DNA from: Methylococcaceae bacterium
Lineage (GTDB): Bacteria; Pseudomonadota; Gammaproteobacteria; Methylococcales; Methylomonadaceae
DNA length: 24,773 nucleotides
Assembly: GCA_030699345.1 (NCBI GenBank)
Contig: JAUYMX010000267.1
Location: 1 to 24,773 of the forward strand
Reading direction: 5' to 3'
This document shows, piece after piece, positions 1 through 8,072 of this stretch (position 1 is its first letter; every line of letters begins with the position of its first letter). Below the pieces are notes generated by a model, which had not been told where the DNA came from, ran no database searches, and saw only the letters and a program-made list of their open reading frames with translations. The position numbers and the translations under genes were made by a program.

Positions 1-60
1 CTCGAACCAACGACCCCCACCATGTCAAGGTGGTGCTCTAACCAACTGAGCTACGCGCCT
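1..60 (-). tRNA. tRNA-Val (GAC), 3' end cut off by window
   Basis: Read on the minus strand, the segment begins with a 7-nt acceptor strand (AGGCGCG) followed by TA. A D arm with GCTC/GAGC stem follows, then an anticodon stem CCACC/GGTGG around the loop TTGACAT, then the variable region and the first half of the T arm (GTTGGTTCGAG). The anticodon GAC reads Val codons GTC and GTT. About 60 of 77 nt are present; the rest lies left of base 1. It is downstream of uvrB on the same strand but has its own promoter. Confidence 0.95.
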
Positions 61-77
61 GAAGTGCTTGTCACTTC
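61..77 (-). other. Small hairpin in the tRNA-Val leader
   Basis: GAAGTG (61-66) and CACTTC (72-77) form a perfect 6-bp inverted repeat with a 5-nt loop. It sits directly against the mature 5' end of the tRNA, in the leader that RNase P would remove. No U-tract follows, so it is not a terminator for uvrB. Its role is unknown. Confidence 0.5.
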
Positions 78-81
78 AAGA

Positions 82-115
82 GCGCGCATTATACCAATTG
101 TTTTTTCTTACGCAA
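82..115 (-). promoter_or_regulatory. Promoter of the tRNA-Val gene with GC-rich discriminator
   Basis: On the minus strand, TTGCGT (115-110) and a perfect TATAAT (93-88) are separated by 16 bases. The -10 is preceded by TGG, giving an extended -10. Immediately after it comes GCGCGC (87-82), the kind of GC-rich discriminator typical of stable-RNA promoters under stringent control (established knowledge). The expected transcript start is near 81, about 20 nt before the mature tRNA end. Confidence 0.75.
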
Positions 116-118
116 GCT

Positions 119-2131
119 TTACGCCAACATTTGTTGCTCCAGCATTTTGATTTCATCCCTGATTGCCGCCGCCTGTTCAAACTCGAGGTTGCGGGCATGC
201 TGATACATGGCCTCTTCCAGCTGTTTTAGTTTTTTCCCTAACTGTTTTGGTGTCATCGCCTTATAAGACGCGGGCTGCTCAGCCACTTTAGCAAGTGCGG
301 CTTTACTGGCATTGGCAAAACCGGCACCCGGAATCGGCGCGCCCAAAATATCGGTAACTGACTTGTATATGGTTGTCGGAGTGATGTGATGTTCGATATT
401 AAACTGACGCTGTTTTTCACGGCGACGTTCAGTTTCTTCTATCGCTTGCTGCATCGATTTAGTGATGCGGTCACCATATAAAATGGCTTTACCTTTAGCG
501 TTTCGCGCTGCCCTGCCGATGGTTTGCACCAAAGACACCACCGATCGCAAAAATCCTTCTTTATCGGCATCGAGAATGGCCACTAACGACACTTCGGGTA
601 TATCCAAGCCCTCACGTAATAAGTTGATACCCACCAACACATCAAATTTTCCTAAACGTAAATCACGGATGATTTCCACCCGTTCGACGGTATCGACATC
701 CGAATGTAAATAGCGCACCCGCACATCGTGTTCGCTCAGGTATTCGGTTAAGTCTTCAGACATTTTTTTGGTGAGCGTCGTCACCAGCACGCGCTCATTG
801 ACAGCCACGCGCAGGTTGATTTCTGATAACAAATCATCCACCTGTGTAGTGGCGGGACGCACTTCCACTACAGGATCAAGTAAACCTGTTGGCCTGACCA
901 CCTGTTCGGCAAACACACCGGAATGCGTGCGTTCATAAGGCCCCGGGGTGGCTGATACATAAATCCGTTGCGGTGCGCGCACAGCAAACTCGTCAAAGGT
1001 TAGCGGCCGGTTATCCAGCGCTGACGGCAACCGAAAGCCATATTCGACCAAGGTTTCTTTACGGGACCGATCGCCTTTGTACATCGCGCCTATTTGCGGC
1101 ACGGTGACATGACTTTCATCGATGATGACCAGTGCATTAGCTTTCAGATAATCGAACATGGTTGGCGGCGCTTCACCCGGCCCGCGACTGGATAAATGCC
1201 GCGAATAGTTTTCGATACCGGAGCAATAACCCACTTCCAAAATCATTTCAATATCAAACAAAGTGCGCTGTTCCAAGCGCTGTGCCTCGACCAGCTTGTT
1301 GTGCGAATTCAAGTATTCCAAGCGGTCTTTAAGTTCGGCTTTGATATTGTCAACAGCGCTGAGCAATTGTTCACGTGGCGTCACATAATGGCTTTTTGGA
1401 TAGATGGTATAACGCGATAAACGTTGCAAAATTTCACCGGTGAGCGGGTCAAATAAAGACAGTCGCTCCACTTCGTCATCGAATAGCTCAATGCGCAGTG
1501 CTTCTTTTTCCGATTCTGCAGGGAATACATCAATTACCTCGCCGCGCACACGATATGTGGCTCGACGTAATTCAATATCGTTGCGGGTATATTGCATTTC
1601 CGCCAAGCGCCGGAGAATATCGCGCTGATTGATCATGTCGCCCTTAACTAGATGCAGCACCATCTGGAAATACGATTCCGGCTCGCCCAAGCCGTAAATC
1701 GCAGACACGGACGCCACGACTATCGTATCGTCCCGCTCAAACAGGGCTTTGGTCGCGGATAAGCGCATTTGTTCAATGTGCTCATTGATTGCGGAATCTT
1801 TATCGATGAAAGTATCCGACGCAGGCACATAGGCTTCCGGCTGGTAGTAGTCATAATAAGAAACAAAATACTCGACGCTATTTTCCGGAAAAAACTCTTT
1901 CATTTCCCCGTATAGCTGCGCCGCCAAGGTTTTATTGGGCGCCATAATCATGGTCGGCCGCTGCACCTCATTGATAACATTGGCCATTGTGAAGGTTTTA
2001 CCGGAACCGGTTACCCCTAACAAAGTTTGATGTACCTCGCCATCACTCAAGCCTTCAACCAGTTGTCTGATGGCGGTAGGCTGGTCACCCGCAGGTTGAA
2101 ATCGACTGTGAATCTTAAATTTTTTCTTCAA
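119..2131 (-). CDS. uvrB: UvrB, excinuclease ABC subunit B
   Basis: This is the DNA-damage-verifying helicase of nucleotide excision repair; it is loaded by UvrA and recruits UvrC for incision. The 670-aa length is normal. Walker A GVTGSGKT is at 39-46, the damage-probing beta-hairpin region with its run of tyrosines at about 89-102, the DESH helicase motif at 338-341, motif VI QTIGRAARN at 536-544, and a C-terminal UVR motif at about 635-668. The start codon is TTG: no ATG or GTG lies in frame nearby, and the N-terminus (KKKFKIHSRFQPAGDQ) matches where UvrB proteins begin. A short AGAG about 10 nt upstream may serve as ribosome-binding site. One oddity is that the usually conserved ER in the segment LRSERSLIQT is VV here (about 531-532). 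It is divergent from the aminotransferase gene. Confidence 0.97.
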   Translation of the reverse strand: MKKKFKIHSRFQPAGDQPTAIRQLVEGLSDGEVHQTLLGVTGSGKTFTMANVINEVQRPTMIMAPNKTLAAQLYGEMKEFFPENSVEYFVSYYDYYQPEAYVPASDTFIDKDSAINEHIEQMRLSATKALFERDDTIVVASVSAIYGLGEPESYFQMVLHLVKGDMINQRDILRRLAEMQYTRNDIELRRATYRVRGEVIDVFPAESEKEALRIELFDDEVERLSLFDPLTGEILQRLSRYTIYPKSHYVTPREQLLSAVDNIKAELKDRLEYLNSHNKLVEAQRLEQRTLFDIEMILEVGYCSGIENYSRHLSSRGPGEAPPTMFDYLKANALVIIDESHVTVPQIGAMYKGDRSRKETLVEYGFRLPSALDNRPLTFDEFAVRAPQRIYVSATPGPYERTHSGVFAEQVVRPTGLLDPVVEVRPATTQVDDLLSEINLRVAVNERVLVTTLTKKMSEDLTEYLSEHDVRVRYLHSDVDTVERVEIIRDLRLGKFDVLVGINLLREGLDIPEVSLVAILDADKEGFLRSVVSLVQTIGRAARNAKGKAILYGDRITKSMQQAIEETERRREKQRQFNIEHHITPTTIYKSVTDILGAPIPGAGFANASKAALAKVAEQPASYKAMTPKQLGKKLKQLEEAMYQHARNLEFEQAAAIRDEIKMLEQQMLA

Positions 2132-2172
2132 GTGACGGTCTCTGTTTACAGTTTGTTTATCGTGGGATGGTT

Positions 2173-2201
2173 TTTATAAGGCTTAGCACATGGGGTATAA
2201 T
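2173..2201 (+). promoter_or_regulatory. Promoter of the aspartate aminotransferase gene
   Basis: A perfect TATAAT lies at 2196-2201, with a weak -35 TTTATA at 2173-2178 (17-base spacer). Transcription would start near 2208, upstream of the ATG at 2239 but downstream of the first possible in-frame start at 2167. This supports the shorter protein. Confidence 0.6.
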
Positions 2202-2238
2202 CCTGACCATCTTTGACAATGATTCTACACGGCGAAAC

Positions 2239-3420
2239 ATGACCATTAAACTTTCCAATCGAGTTCAGGCAGTTAAACCCTCTCCTACTTTAGCCATCAC
2301 TGCAAGAGCGGCAAAAATGCGTGCAGCTGGTCATGATATTGTCGGCCTGGGTGCCGGTGAACCTGATTTCGATACCCCTGACCATATTAAAGCCGCAGCC
2401 ATCAAAGCTATTAACGATGGTTTTACCAAATACACTGCCGTCGATGGTACCGCAGGATTAAAAAAAGCCATTATCGCCAAATTCAAAAAAGATAATGGGC
2501 TCGACTACCAAGCTAATCAAGTGCTGGTATCTTGCGGCGGCAAACAAAGTTCATTTAATTTGACCCAAGCACTGCTAAATACCGGCGATGAAGTGATTAT
2601 CCCCGCGCCGTATTGGGTATCTTATCCCGACATGGTGTTGCTGGCCGATGGCGTACCGGTGATTATTGAAACCACCCAGGCGCAACATTTCAAGATCACA
2701 CCTGAGCAACTGCGCGCTGCTATCACCGATAAAACCCGGCTGATTTTCATTAACAGCCCGTCCAATCCGTCCGGTGTGGCTTACTCGTTGAACGAGCTTA
2801 AAGCACTGGGTGATGTGCTTAAAGATTTCCCCAACATCATCATTGCCACCGATGACATGTACGAGCATATCCTCTGGGAACCCGGCACCTTTGTAAATAT
2901 ATTGAATGCACACCCGGAATTTTATGATCGCACCGTAGTGATGAACGGCGTATCCAAAGCATACTCAATGACCGGTTGGCGCATAGGTTATGCCGCAGGC
3001 CCGGCCGATTTGATTGAAGCAATGACCACCGTGCAATCACAAAGTACCTCTAATCCTACGTCCATTTCCCAAGTGGCGGCGGAAGCGGCATTAACCGGCG
3101 ATCAAAGCTTTATCACCAACATGTGCGTGGAGTTTAAAAAACGTCATGATTATGTGGTTGCAGAACTCAACAGTATCGACGGTATTCACTGCCTACCTAC
3201 CGACGGCACTTTTTATGTATTTCCCAACATAGAACTTCTGATTGCTCGTCTGGATGGCATTAACGATGATCTGGAATTTTCCGATTATCTGATTGAAAAA
3301 GCCGGTGTCGCGTTAGTGCCGGGTTCTGCATTTGGCAGCCCCGGCCATATTCGGATTTCCATTGCCACCAGCATGGCGAATCTCGAAAATGCACTGGAAA
3401 GAATTAAGAAGGCGATTTAA
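2239..3420 (+). CDS. Aspartate aminotransferase, class I PLP-dependent
   Basis: It catalyses PLP-dependent transfer of an amino group between aspartate and 2-oxoglutarate in amino-acid metabolism, in the cytoplasm. The 393-aa length fits the subgroup Ib aspartate aminotransferases. Visible features are the GEPDFDTP substrate-loop region (about 40-47), NPSG with the PLP-contacting Asn176, the D205/Y208 pair (TDDMYEH), the Schiff-base lysine K240 in VSKAYSMTGWRIGY, and a C-terminal HIRIS segment with the substrate-carboxylate Arg. An in-frame ATG at 2167 would add 24 residues unlike the family and precedes the TATAAT, so the ATG at 2239 is preferred. The shine-dalgarno is weak. The paralogue (aspC, aatA or similar) cannot be settled from sequence alone, so no symbol is given. 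Confidence 0.93.
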   Translation: MTIKLSNRVQAVKPSPTLAITARAAKMRAAGHDIVGLGAGEPDFDTPDHIKAAAIKAINDGFTKYTAVDGTAGLKKAIIAKFKKDNGLDYQANQVLVSCGGKQSSFNLTQALLNTGDEVIIPAPYWVSYPDMVLLADGVPVIIETTQAQHFKITPEQLRAAITDKTRLIFINSPSNPSGVAYSLNELKALGDVLKDFPNIIIATDDMYEHILWEPGTFVNILNAHPEFYDRTVVMNGVSKAYSMTGWRIGYAAGPADLIEAMTTVQSQSTSNPTSISQVAAEAALTGDQSFITNMCVEFKKRHDYVVAELNSIDGIHCLPTDGTFYVFPNIELLIARLDGINDDLEFSDYLIEKAGVALVPGSAFGSPGHIRISIATSMANLENALERIKKAI

Positions 3421-3453
3421 TTCATTAGGGTAACGTGGCTTGGAGACAAGACA

Positions 3454-4029
3454 ATGAGCACCGCAGAAAAGTTGCAACAACGATACACCTATGCCGATTA
3501 CGCTCAATGGCCTGACGATAAACGTTGGGAGTTGATTAACGGTGAAGTGCATGCAATGACTGCGCCGCTGCGGTTGCATCAGGACATCGTGTTTGAATTG
3601 GCGGGACAAGTTCGGAATTACCTACGAGGCAAGCCCTGCAAAGGTTATGTTGCTCCTTTCGATGTGCGCCTGCCCCGCGATGATGAAGCAGATGACAAAG
3701 TGGAAACGATCGTACAACCGGATCTAAGCGTTATATGCGATCAATCCAAACTGGATAAGCTGGGTTGCCGGGGCATACCGGATTGGATTGTCGAAGTGTT
3801 GTCTCCTTCCACTATGCTGAAGGACATGAACATCAAGCGCAGCCTTTACGAGCAGCATGGATTGAAAGAATATTGGCTTGTCCATCCGGAAGACCGCTGG
3901 CTGATGGTTTATACGCTTGATGAACAAGGCCGCTACGGACAACCGGGCGTATTTGGTATGGATGAACCGACCGCGGTACAAATCTTCCCAGACCTTAGCA
4001 TTGATTGGTCGTTTATGGCTGAGGCCTAG
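3454..4029 (+). CDS. Uma2-family (DUF820) PD-(D/E)XK nuclease-like protein
   Basis: The 191-aa protein has the hallmarks of the Uma2/DUF820 family, predicted endonucleases of the restriction-enzyme fold whose cellular job is mostly unknown. Visible motifs are WELINGEV (25-32), QPDLSVI (88-94, putative catalytic D90), VEVLSPST (113-120, putative E114) and a lysine in the NIKRSLYEQHGLKEYWLV region (126-143). All family landmarks are present, so it looks intact. A good ribosome-binding site (GGAGA) precedes the ATG. It lies 33 bases after the aminotransferase on the same strand and may be read through from it. Family members are often scattered as solitary, multi-copy genes, and nothing here points to a partner. 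The nuclease activity is inferred from the family. Confidence 0.88.
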   Translation: MSTAEKLQQRYTYADYAQWPDDKRWELINGEVHAMTAPLRLHQDIVFELAGQVRNYLRGKPCKGYVAPFDVRLPRDDEADDKVETIVQPDLSVICDQSKLDKLGCRGIPDWIVEVLSPSTMLKDMNIKRSLYEQHGLKEYWLVHPEDRWLMVYTLDEQGRYGQPGVFGMDEPTAVQIFPDLSIDWSFMAEA

Positions 4030-4118
4030 ATTTAAATATTGGCTTGCCAAAAACAGCCCAACCAACCTGACTACACTGCTGAATTACAAAGACATATAGA
4101 GCTGCTGGGCTTCATAAC

Positions 4119-4835
4119 TCAGAGCAACAGCTTATGTGCTTTTAATATTTCCTGAGGATAAGACATTACATACACTTCATTAAAAAGGGTGCTTTTTATT
4201 TCAATGCTACTTGAAATCTGTACTCGCCCACTGTTTTTTGTTCTATCTAGCACTAGCAGTAACCAAATATCTTCAATGTTTTTTCTATATTTCTCAATTT
4301 TTGCTTCCTTAACATGGATTGCCCTATCGATCTCTTGAAACGGCATTGTAGACACCCAGCCAACTGAGTCCCCCACATATTGCCATCGGCTATATTTTAC
4401 AAAGTGATCAGGGAGTCTACTCACATGCACTTTCGTTGCTCCATCAGCCAGTAAGAATGTTTTCATTTCAAATTCTTTTGACTCTTTCACCACGTAAAGA
4501 ATATTCGTAATCAATTGTTCAAACATGTGTTTTGAAAATTCTCCGTAAATTTTTAATGAAATTGGAATATTTGATATTCCATAATATTTTTTAGCTAGGC
4601 TCTGTAAGAGCTTTCTCCTAAAAGATTCAGCTTCCTGTAACTTAAAACCTGGATGCGCTTCACTAATAAATATTTGAGTAATCTCCAGTCCAAATTTCTT
4701 ACCATCCCTAGTTACAAGTAAATCGGGCCATTCAATTTCATTGGGTGCGGCTTCGATTTTCCAACTTTCACCAAGAAGTTTTGATGCAGTATTTGCAAAA
4801 TTAAGCTCTTCTTCTTTCTGAGATTTCCTGGTCAT
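4119..4835 (-). CDS. Hypothetical protein, possible PD-(D/E)XK nuclease fold
   Basis: I do not recognise this 238-aa protein. Its N-terminal part has the pattern WPDLLV (36-41), a short turn (TRDGKK), then FGLEITQI (48-55). This resembles the D...ExK/T core strand-turn-strand of restriction-like nucleases, with Thr where the family usually has Lys. There is no signal peptide or membrane segment. The ATG at 4835 is preceded by GGTGAG and lies 7 bases after the glyoxalase stop codon, so the two are probably cotranscribed. A longer frame exists to 4961 but overlaps the end of the glyoxalase gene, and its extra 42 residues (Arg/Trp/Cys-rich) look like shadow sequence. The gene is visibly richer in A and T than its neighbours, suggesting recent acquisition. 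The function is inference only. Confidence 0.75.
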   Translation of the reverse strand: MTRKSQKEEELNFANTASKLLGESWKIEAAPNEIEWPDLLVTRDGKKFGLEITQIFISEAHPGFKLQEAESFRRKLLQSLAKKYYGISNIPISLKIYGEFSKHMFEQLITNILYVVKESKEFEMKTFLLADGATKVHVSRLPDHFVKYSRWQYVGDSVGWVSTMPFQEIDRAIHVKEAKIEKYRKNIEDIWLLLVLDRTKNSGRVQISSSIEIKSTLFNEVYVMSYPQEILKAHKLLL

Positions 4836-4842
4836 AATAAAC

Positions 4843-5283
4843 TCACCAACTACCAATATTTTCCATAGAAACCCAAGGTTCCGCCGGTGCCAGCGCCGCG
4901 CCTTTTTGCAACAACTCAATAGAAATCTTATCCGGCGAGCGGATAAACGCCATCCGCCCATCGCGCGGCGGACGGTTAATGACCACTCCGGCAGCCATTA
5001 GTTTTTGGCAGGTTTCATAAATATGATCGACTTCAAAAGCCAAGTGTCCGAAGTTGCGCCCCCCTCCATATTCTTCAGCATCCCAGTTGTATGTCAGCTC
5101 TATTAAAGGCGAATGTGTTTTGGCGGCTTGCTCTGCATCCAGTGGCGCATGCAGATAAACCAAGGTAAAGCGCCCGGCTTCACTGACTATCCGATTGTTC
5201 TCAACCAATCCCAGTTTGTTACAGAAAAAATCCAGGGATTCATCCAAATCACTGACTCTAATCATGGTGTGTAAATAACGCAT
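4843..5283 (-). CDS. gloA: Glyoxalase I (lactoylglutathione lyase)
   Basis: It isomerises the methylglyoxal-glutathione hemithioacetal to S-lactoylglutathione, the first step of methylglyoxal detoxification. The 146-aa vicinal-oxygen-chelate protein carries the expected four metal ligands: H5 (RYLHTMIRV), E62 (LIELTYNW), H80 (NFGHLAFEV) and E123 (ISIELLQKG). Spacing is close to the E. coli enzyme (H5, E56, H74, E122), which uses Ni2+. The ATG at 5283 has GGAG six bases upstream; a TTG 12 bases further upstream is in frame but less likely. The last ~20 residues go a little beyond the usual end. The next gene downstream starts 7 bases after the stop. Confidence 0.93.
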   Translation of the reverse strand: MRYLHTMIRVSDLDESLDFFCNKLGLVENNRIVSEAGRFTLVYLHAPLDAEQAAKTHSPLIELTYNWDAEEYGGGRNFGHLAFEVDHIYETCQKLMAAGVVINRPPRDGRMAFIRSPDKISIELLQKGAALAPAEPWVSMENIGSW

Positions 5284-5349
5284 TGCAAACTCCAATCAAT
5301 TTTAAAATAATGGCATTACCGCCAAGCTCACTGATCGCGCACTCAGTTT

Positions 5350-5358
5350 TGTTATACT
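5350..5358 (+). promoter_or_regulatory. Extended -10 promoter of the hydrolase/transporter pair
   Basis: TGtTATACT (5350-5358) is an extended -10 box; no convincing -35 is seen. The predicted start near 5365 leaves a ~26-nt leader before the ATG at 5391. The same ten bases, TGTTATACTC, recur at 13788-13797 before the PAS-PP2C gene. Confidence 0.5.
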
Positions 5359-5390
5359 CCATCAAAGCCTGTTGTTAACTCATAATTACC

Positions 5391-6713
5391 ATGAATAAGT
5401 TCCCCATCAACCTTGTTTTTTTAGTATTACTGTCGGCCTGCGCGCCTAAAGAATATTTTCGCACCAACATTACCGAAACGCCCTGCGAGCTAACACAGAC
5501 AATGTCGTGCGACACGGCAAACCTGGTCGCAAGCAAGGAAGATAATTTCAAATTGGGCTTTGTCGAGATTGATGACCAAGGGCAATTTTATGACAACGGC
5601 CAAGTCGATGCCTTAATCAAGCTACTTAAAAGCGAGCGGCAACAGCAATATGTCACTATCTATGTGCATGGCTGGCACCACAACGCCAACGACAAAGATT
5701 TTAATGTTCGGCGGTTTAAGGAGCGTCTTAAGGAAACAAAACAGCAGAATCCGGACTATAACGTGATCGGCATTTATGTCGGCTGGCGAGGGGAGACGCT
5801 AGATCTGCCCTGGCTGCGATTACTGACCTTTTGGGACCGAAAAGTTGTTAGTGAAGAAGTCGGGCGAAATTCTCTGTTGGATTTTTTGTTGCGTGTGGAA
5901 TCTATTGTTAAAGCGGAAGGAAGCAACAACAAATTACTCACCATTGGTCACAGCCTTGGCGCATCGGTGATTTTTAATTCTCTTCATCAGGTGCTGTTAC
6001 AGCGCTTAGCTCAGCCGGAAAATGCTGAATTGCGTTCCGGATTTGGCGATTTGGTGGTCTTAGTCAATCCTGCTTTTGAAGCTATGCGCTTTGCGGCGAT
6101 TCGGGAAGCTGCACAACGTCATAATCGCGAATATTCGTTCAGCGACAGACAAAATCCATTGTTGATTATTGCGACGTCAGAAGCGGATAGCATCACCAAA
6201 GACAGTTTTGCTTTTAGCAGAAAGTTGACCGCTATGTTCGAACAACACAAAGCATTTAATTCAGATCAAAAAAATACTGCCCAGGACAATAATACGCTTT
6301 CAGAATGGGAGCTAGATACCACGGCAGTGGGGCATTTCAATCAGTTCATCACCCATCGGCTGGAAGCCAATGATTCTCCGGGACCAGATTATGCTTGCAC
6401 ATCAACTTCCGGCTGGTTAAACAGTGCGGTAGCTCGTCAGAAACGCTTACAACTCAGTAAGGGCGAGCCCACAACCGGCCAGGGCTGGGATACTGGGAAC
6501 GGGCATGAAGCCGCGTCCTTGTTTCAAGATTCTTCCAAAATGGAATTACGGCATTTAAAAAATTCAGCCACTTACGATCCTTACTGGGTCGTGCAAACGG
6601 ATAAAAGCATTATTCCAAATCATGGTTTTATTAATCAAAAGCACTTGTGGTGTTTTATTGATCAGACCATAAAACAAGCTCTGCCGGATACCCCAAGCGT
6701 TAAAAGACTATGA
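5391..6713 (+). CDS. Lipoprotein alpha/beta hydrolase (DUF900-like)
   Basis: The 440-aa predicted outer or inner membrane lipoprotein has a short hydrophobic signal with lipobox LSAC (14-17, lipid-modified C17). An alpha/beta-hydrolase fold follows: VHGWHHN oxyanion region (92-98), nucleophile elbow GHSLG (186-190, Ser188), a possible acid in TSEADSITK (262-270) and candidate histidines at 315 or 322 (AVGHFNQFITH). The pattern HGWHHNA plus GWRG plus GHSLGA is like the DUF900/esterase-like family; the substrate is unknown. The C-terminal ~110 residues beyond the hydrolase core have no feature I recognise. There is no clear Shine-Dalgarno before the ATG. Its TGA overlaps the ATG of the transporter gene (ATGA), so expression is probably coupled. 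A role acting on peptide or ester substrates at the cell envelope would be speculation. Confidence 0.85.
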   Translation: MNKFPINLVFLVLLSACAPKEYFRTNITETPCELTQTMSCDTANLVASKEDNFKLGFVEIDDQGQFYDNGQVDALIKLLKSERQQQYVTIYVHGWHHNANDKDFNVRRFKERLKETKQQNPDYNVIGIYVGWRGETLDLPWLRLLTFWDRKVVSEEVGRNSLLDFLLRVESIVKAEGSNNKLLTIGHSLGASVIFNSLHQVLLQRLAQPENAELRSGFGDLVVLVNPAFEAMRFAAIREAAQRHNREYSFSDRQNPLLIIATSEADSITKDSFAFSRKLTAMFEQHKAFNSDQKNTAQDNNTLSEWELDTTAVGHFNQFITHRLEANDSPGPDYACTSTSGWLNSAVARQKRLQLSKGEPTTGQGWDTGNGHEAASLFQDSSKMELRHLKNSATYDPYWVVQTDKSIIPNHGFINQKHLWCFIDQTIKQALPDTPSVKRL

Positions 6714-8056
6714 AACAAAAAACGTTGTTTGGGCATCCCATTGGCTTGTTTGTGCTGTTTTTCACCGAAATGTGGGAGCGCTTTTCATTTTACGGCATGC
6801 GCGCCCTGCTGGTGTTGTACCTCACCCAGCATCTGATCCAAACCGCACAAAGCGGCGATACCGTGATTGGCTTTACGGCGCTACAGGCGGGATTAGAATT
6901 TATGTTTGGTCCAATGAGCATTCAGCCGTTGGCTTCGCAGATTTACGGGCTGTATACCGGTTTTGTTTACTTCACGCCCATTTTCGGCGGCATTTTGGCA
7001 GATCGGTTTTGGGGGCAGCGTAAGACCGTTATGGTGGGCGCGGTGTTGATGGCGCTGGGGCATTTTTTAATGGCTTCCGAAGCGTTCTTTCTGGTGGCAT
7101 TGCTGTTATTGATCTTAGGCAGCGGCTGTTTTAAACCCAACATTTCCACGCAGGTCGGCAGTCTGTATCCACCCGGCGATCCTCGTCGCGATGGCGCGTT
7201 CACTATTTTTTACATGGGCATCAATCTCGGCGCGTTTTTCTCCCCGTTAGTGTGCGGCACCTTGGGCCAGCGCTACGGCTGGCACTATGGCTTTGGCGCG
7301 GCGGGCCTCGGCATGTTGCTTGGGTTGCTGGTTTATCTAGCCGGACATAAATATCTGGCTGAAGATCGGTTCACGATAACAACAGCTAAACCGTCGAAAG
7401 ATGCGCCGTTAACCGGAAAAAATTGGCAAGCTATCGGCGGGCTGATCGTGTTGGCTGTACTCAATATCATGTTTTGGGCGGTGTATGAACAGCAGGGCAA
7501 TACCTTGCAACTGTTTGCGGATCAACACACCGACTGGCATGTGTTTGGTTGGGAAATGCCGTCGACGTGGTTTCAGTCTCTCAACCCTGCGTTCATTTTT
7601 TTACTGGCGCCCTTGTTAGACAGACGCTCAGCACGGCTTGCCGATCAAGGCAAAACAAGATCCAGTGTCGGCAAAATGGCATTCGGTGCGGGCTTGCTCG
7701 GGGCTTCATTTTTAGTGCTGATTGTTGCGGTTTCCGGCCTTGAATCGACCGTGAAAATCAGCTTTCTTTGGTTGGTACTCTGCACCTTTATTTATACCTT
7801 GGGTGAACTGCATCTCTCGCCGATTGGCTTATCGTTGGTTACCAAGGTATCTCCGCCCAGATTAGTGGGAATGATGATGGGGATGTGGTTTCTGGCGACA
7901 TTTTTTGGTAATTACCTGTCCGGTTATATCGGCACTTATTATGAAAAAATGCCCAAAGACAGTTTCTTTTTGCTGCTGGCGGTTTTAGGCGCAGCAACCG
8001 GTTTGGCGATATTTGCATTTAAAGCACCGTTAAAAAAATTGGTGGGGGATTTTTGA
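6710..8056 (+). CDS. POT/PTR family proton-dependent oligopeptide transporter
   Basis: This inner-membrane major-facilitator protein imports di- and tripeptides with protons. The 448-aa sequence carries the family's TM1 motif ExxERFxxYG (EMWERFSFYG, 20-29), which is needed for proton coupling. It also has the MFS motif-A-like loop GGILADRFWGQRKT (93-106), FKPNIS (141-146) and the PTR2 signature region FYMGINLGAFFSPLVCG (167-183). Around 12 or more hydrophobic segments are evident. The length is somewhat under that of E. coli DtpA but nothing central is missing. It overlaps the preceding lipoprotein hydrolase by four bases (ATGA). It converges on the K+ channel gene with only 16 bases between stop codons and no terminator in that gap. 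Confidence 0.93.
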   Translation: MKQKTLFGHPIGLFVLFFTEMWERFSFYGMRALLVLYLTQHLIQTAQSGDTVIGFTALQAGLEFMFGPMSIQPLASQIYGLYTGFVYFTPIFGGILADRFWGQRKTVMVGAVLMALGHFLMASEAFFLVALLLLILGSGCFKPNISTQVGSLYPPGDPRRDGAFTIFYMGINLGAFFSPLVCGTLGQRYGWHYGFGAAGLGMLLGLLVYLAGHKYLAEDRFTITTAKPSKDAPLTGKNWQAIGGLIVLAVLNIMFWAVYEQQGNTLQLFADQHTDWHVFGWEMPSTWFQSLNPAFIFLLAPLLDRRSARLADQGKTRSSVGKMAFGAGLLGASFLVLIVAVSGLESTVKISFLWLVLCTFIYTLGELHLSPIGLSLVTKVSPPRLVGMMMGMWFLATFFGNYLSGYIGTYYEKMPKDSFFLLLAVLGAATGLAIFAFKAPLKKLVGDF

Positions 8057-8072
8057 AGCGTCAAATGACAGC

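Noticed and set aside
2167..2238. Longer aminotransferase start giving 24 extra residues
   Set aside because: The extra residues do not fit the family and the TATAAT of the promoter lies inside this stretch, so it would not be transcribed.
4049..4112. Possible stem AGCCCA...TGGGCT between the Uma2 and orphan genes as a terminator
   Set aside because: The arms are only six bases, far apart, and there is no T-run.
4836..4961. Longer start of the orphan nuclease-like gene
   Set aside because: It overlaps the coding end of gloA and gives Arg/Trp/Cys-rich sequence typical of a shadow frame; the ATG at 4835 has its own ribosome-binding site.
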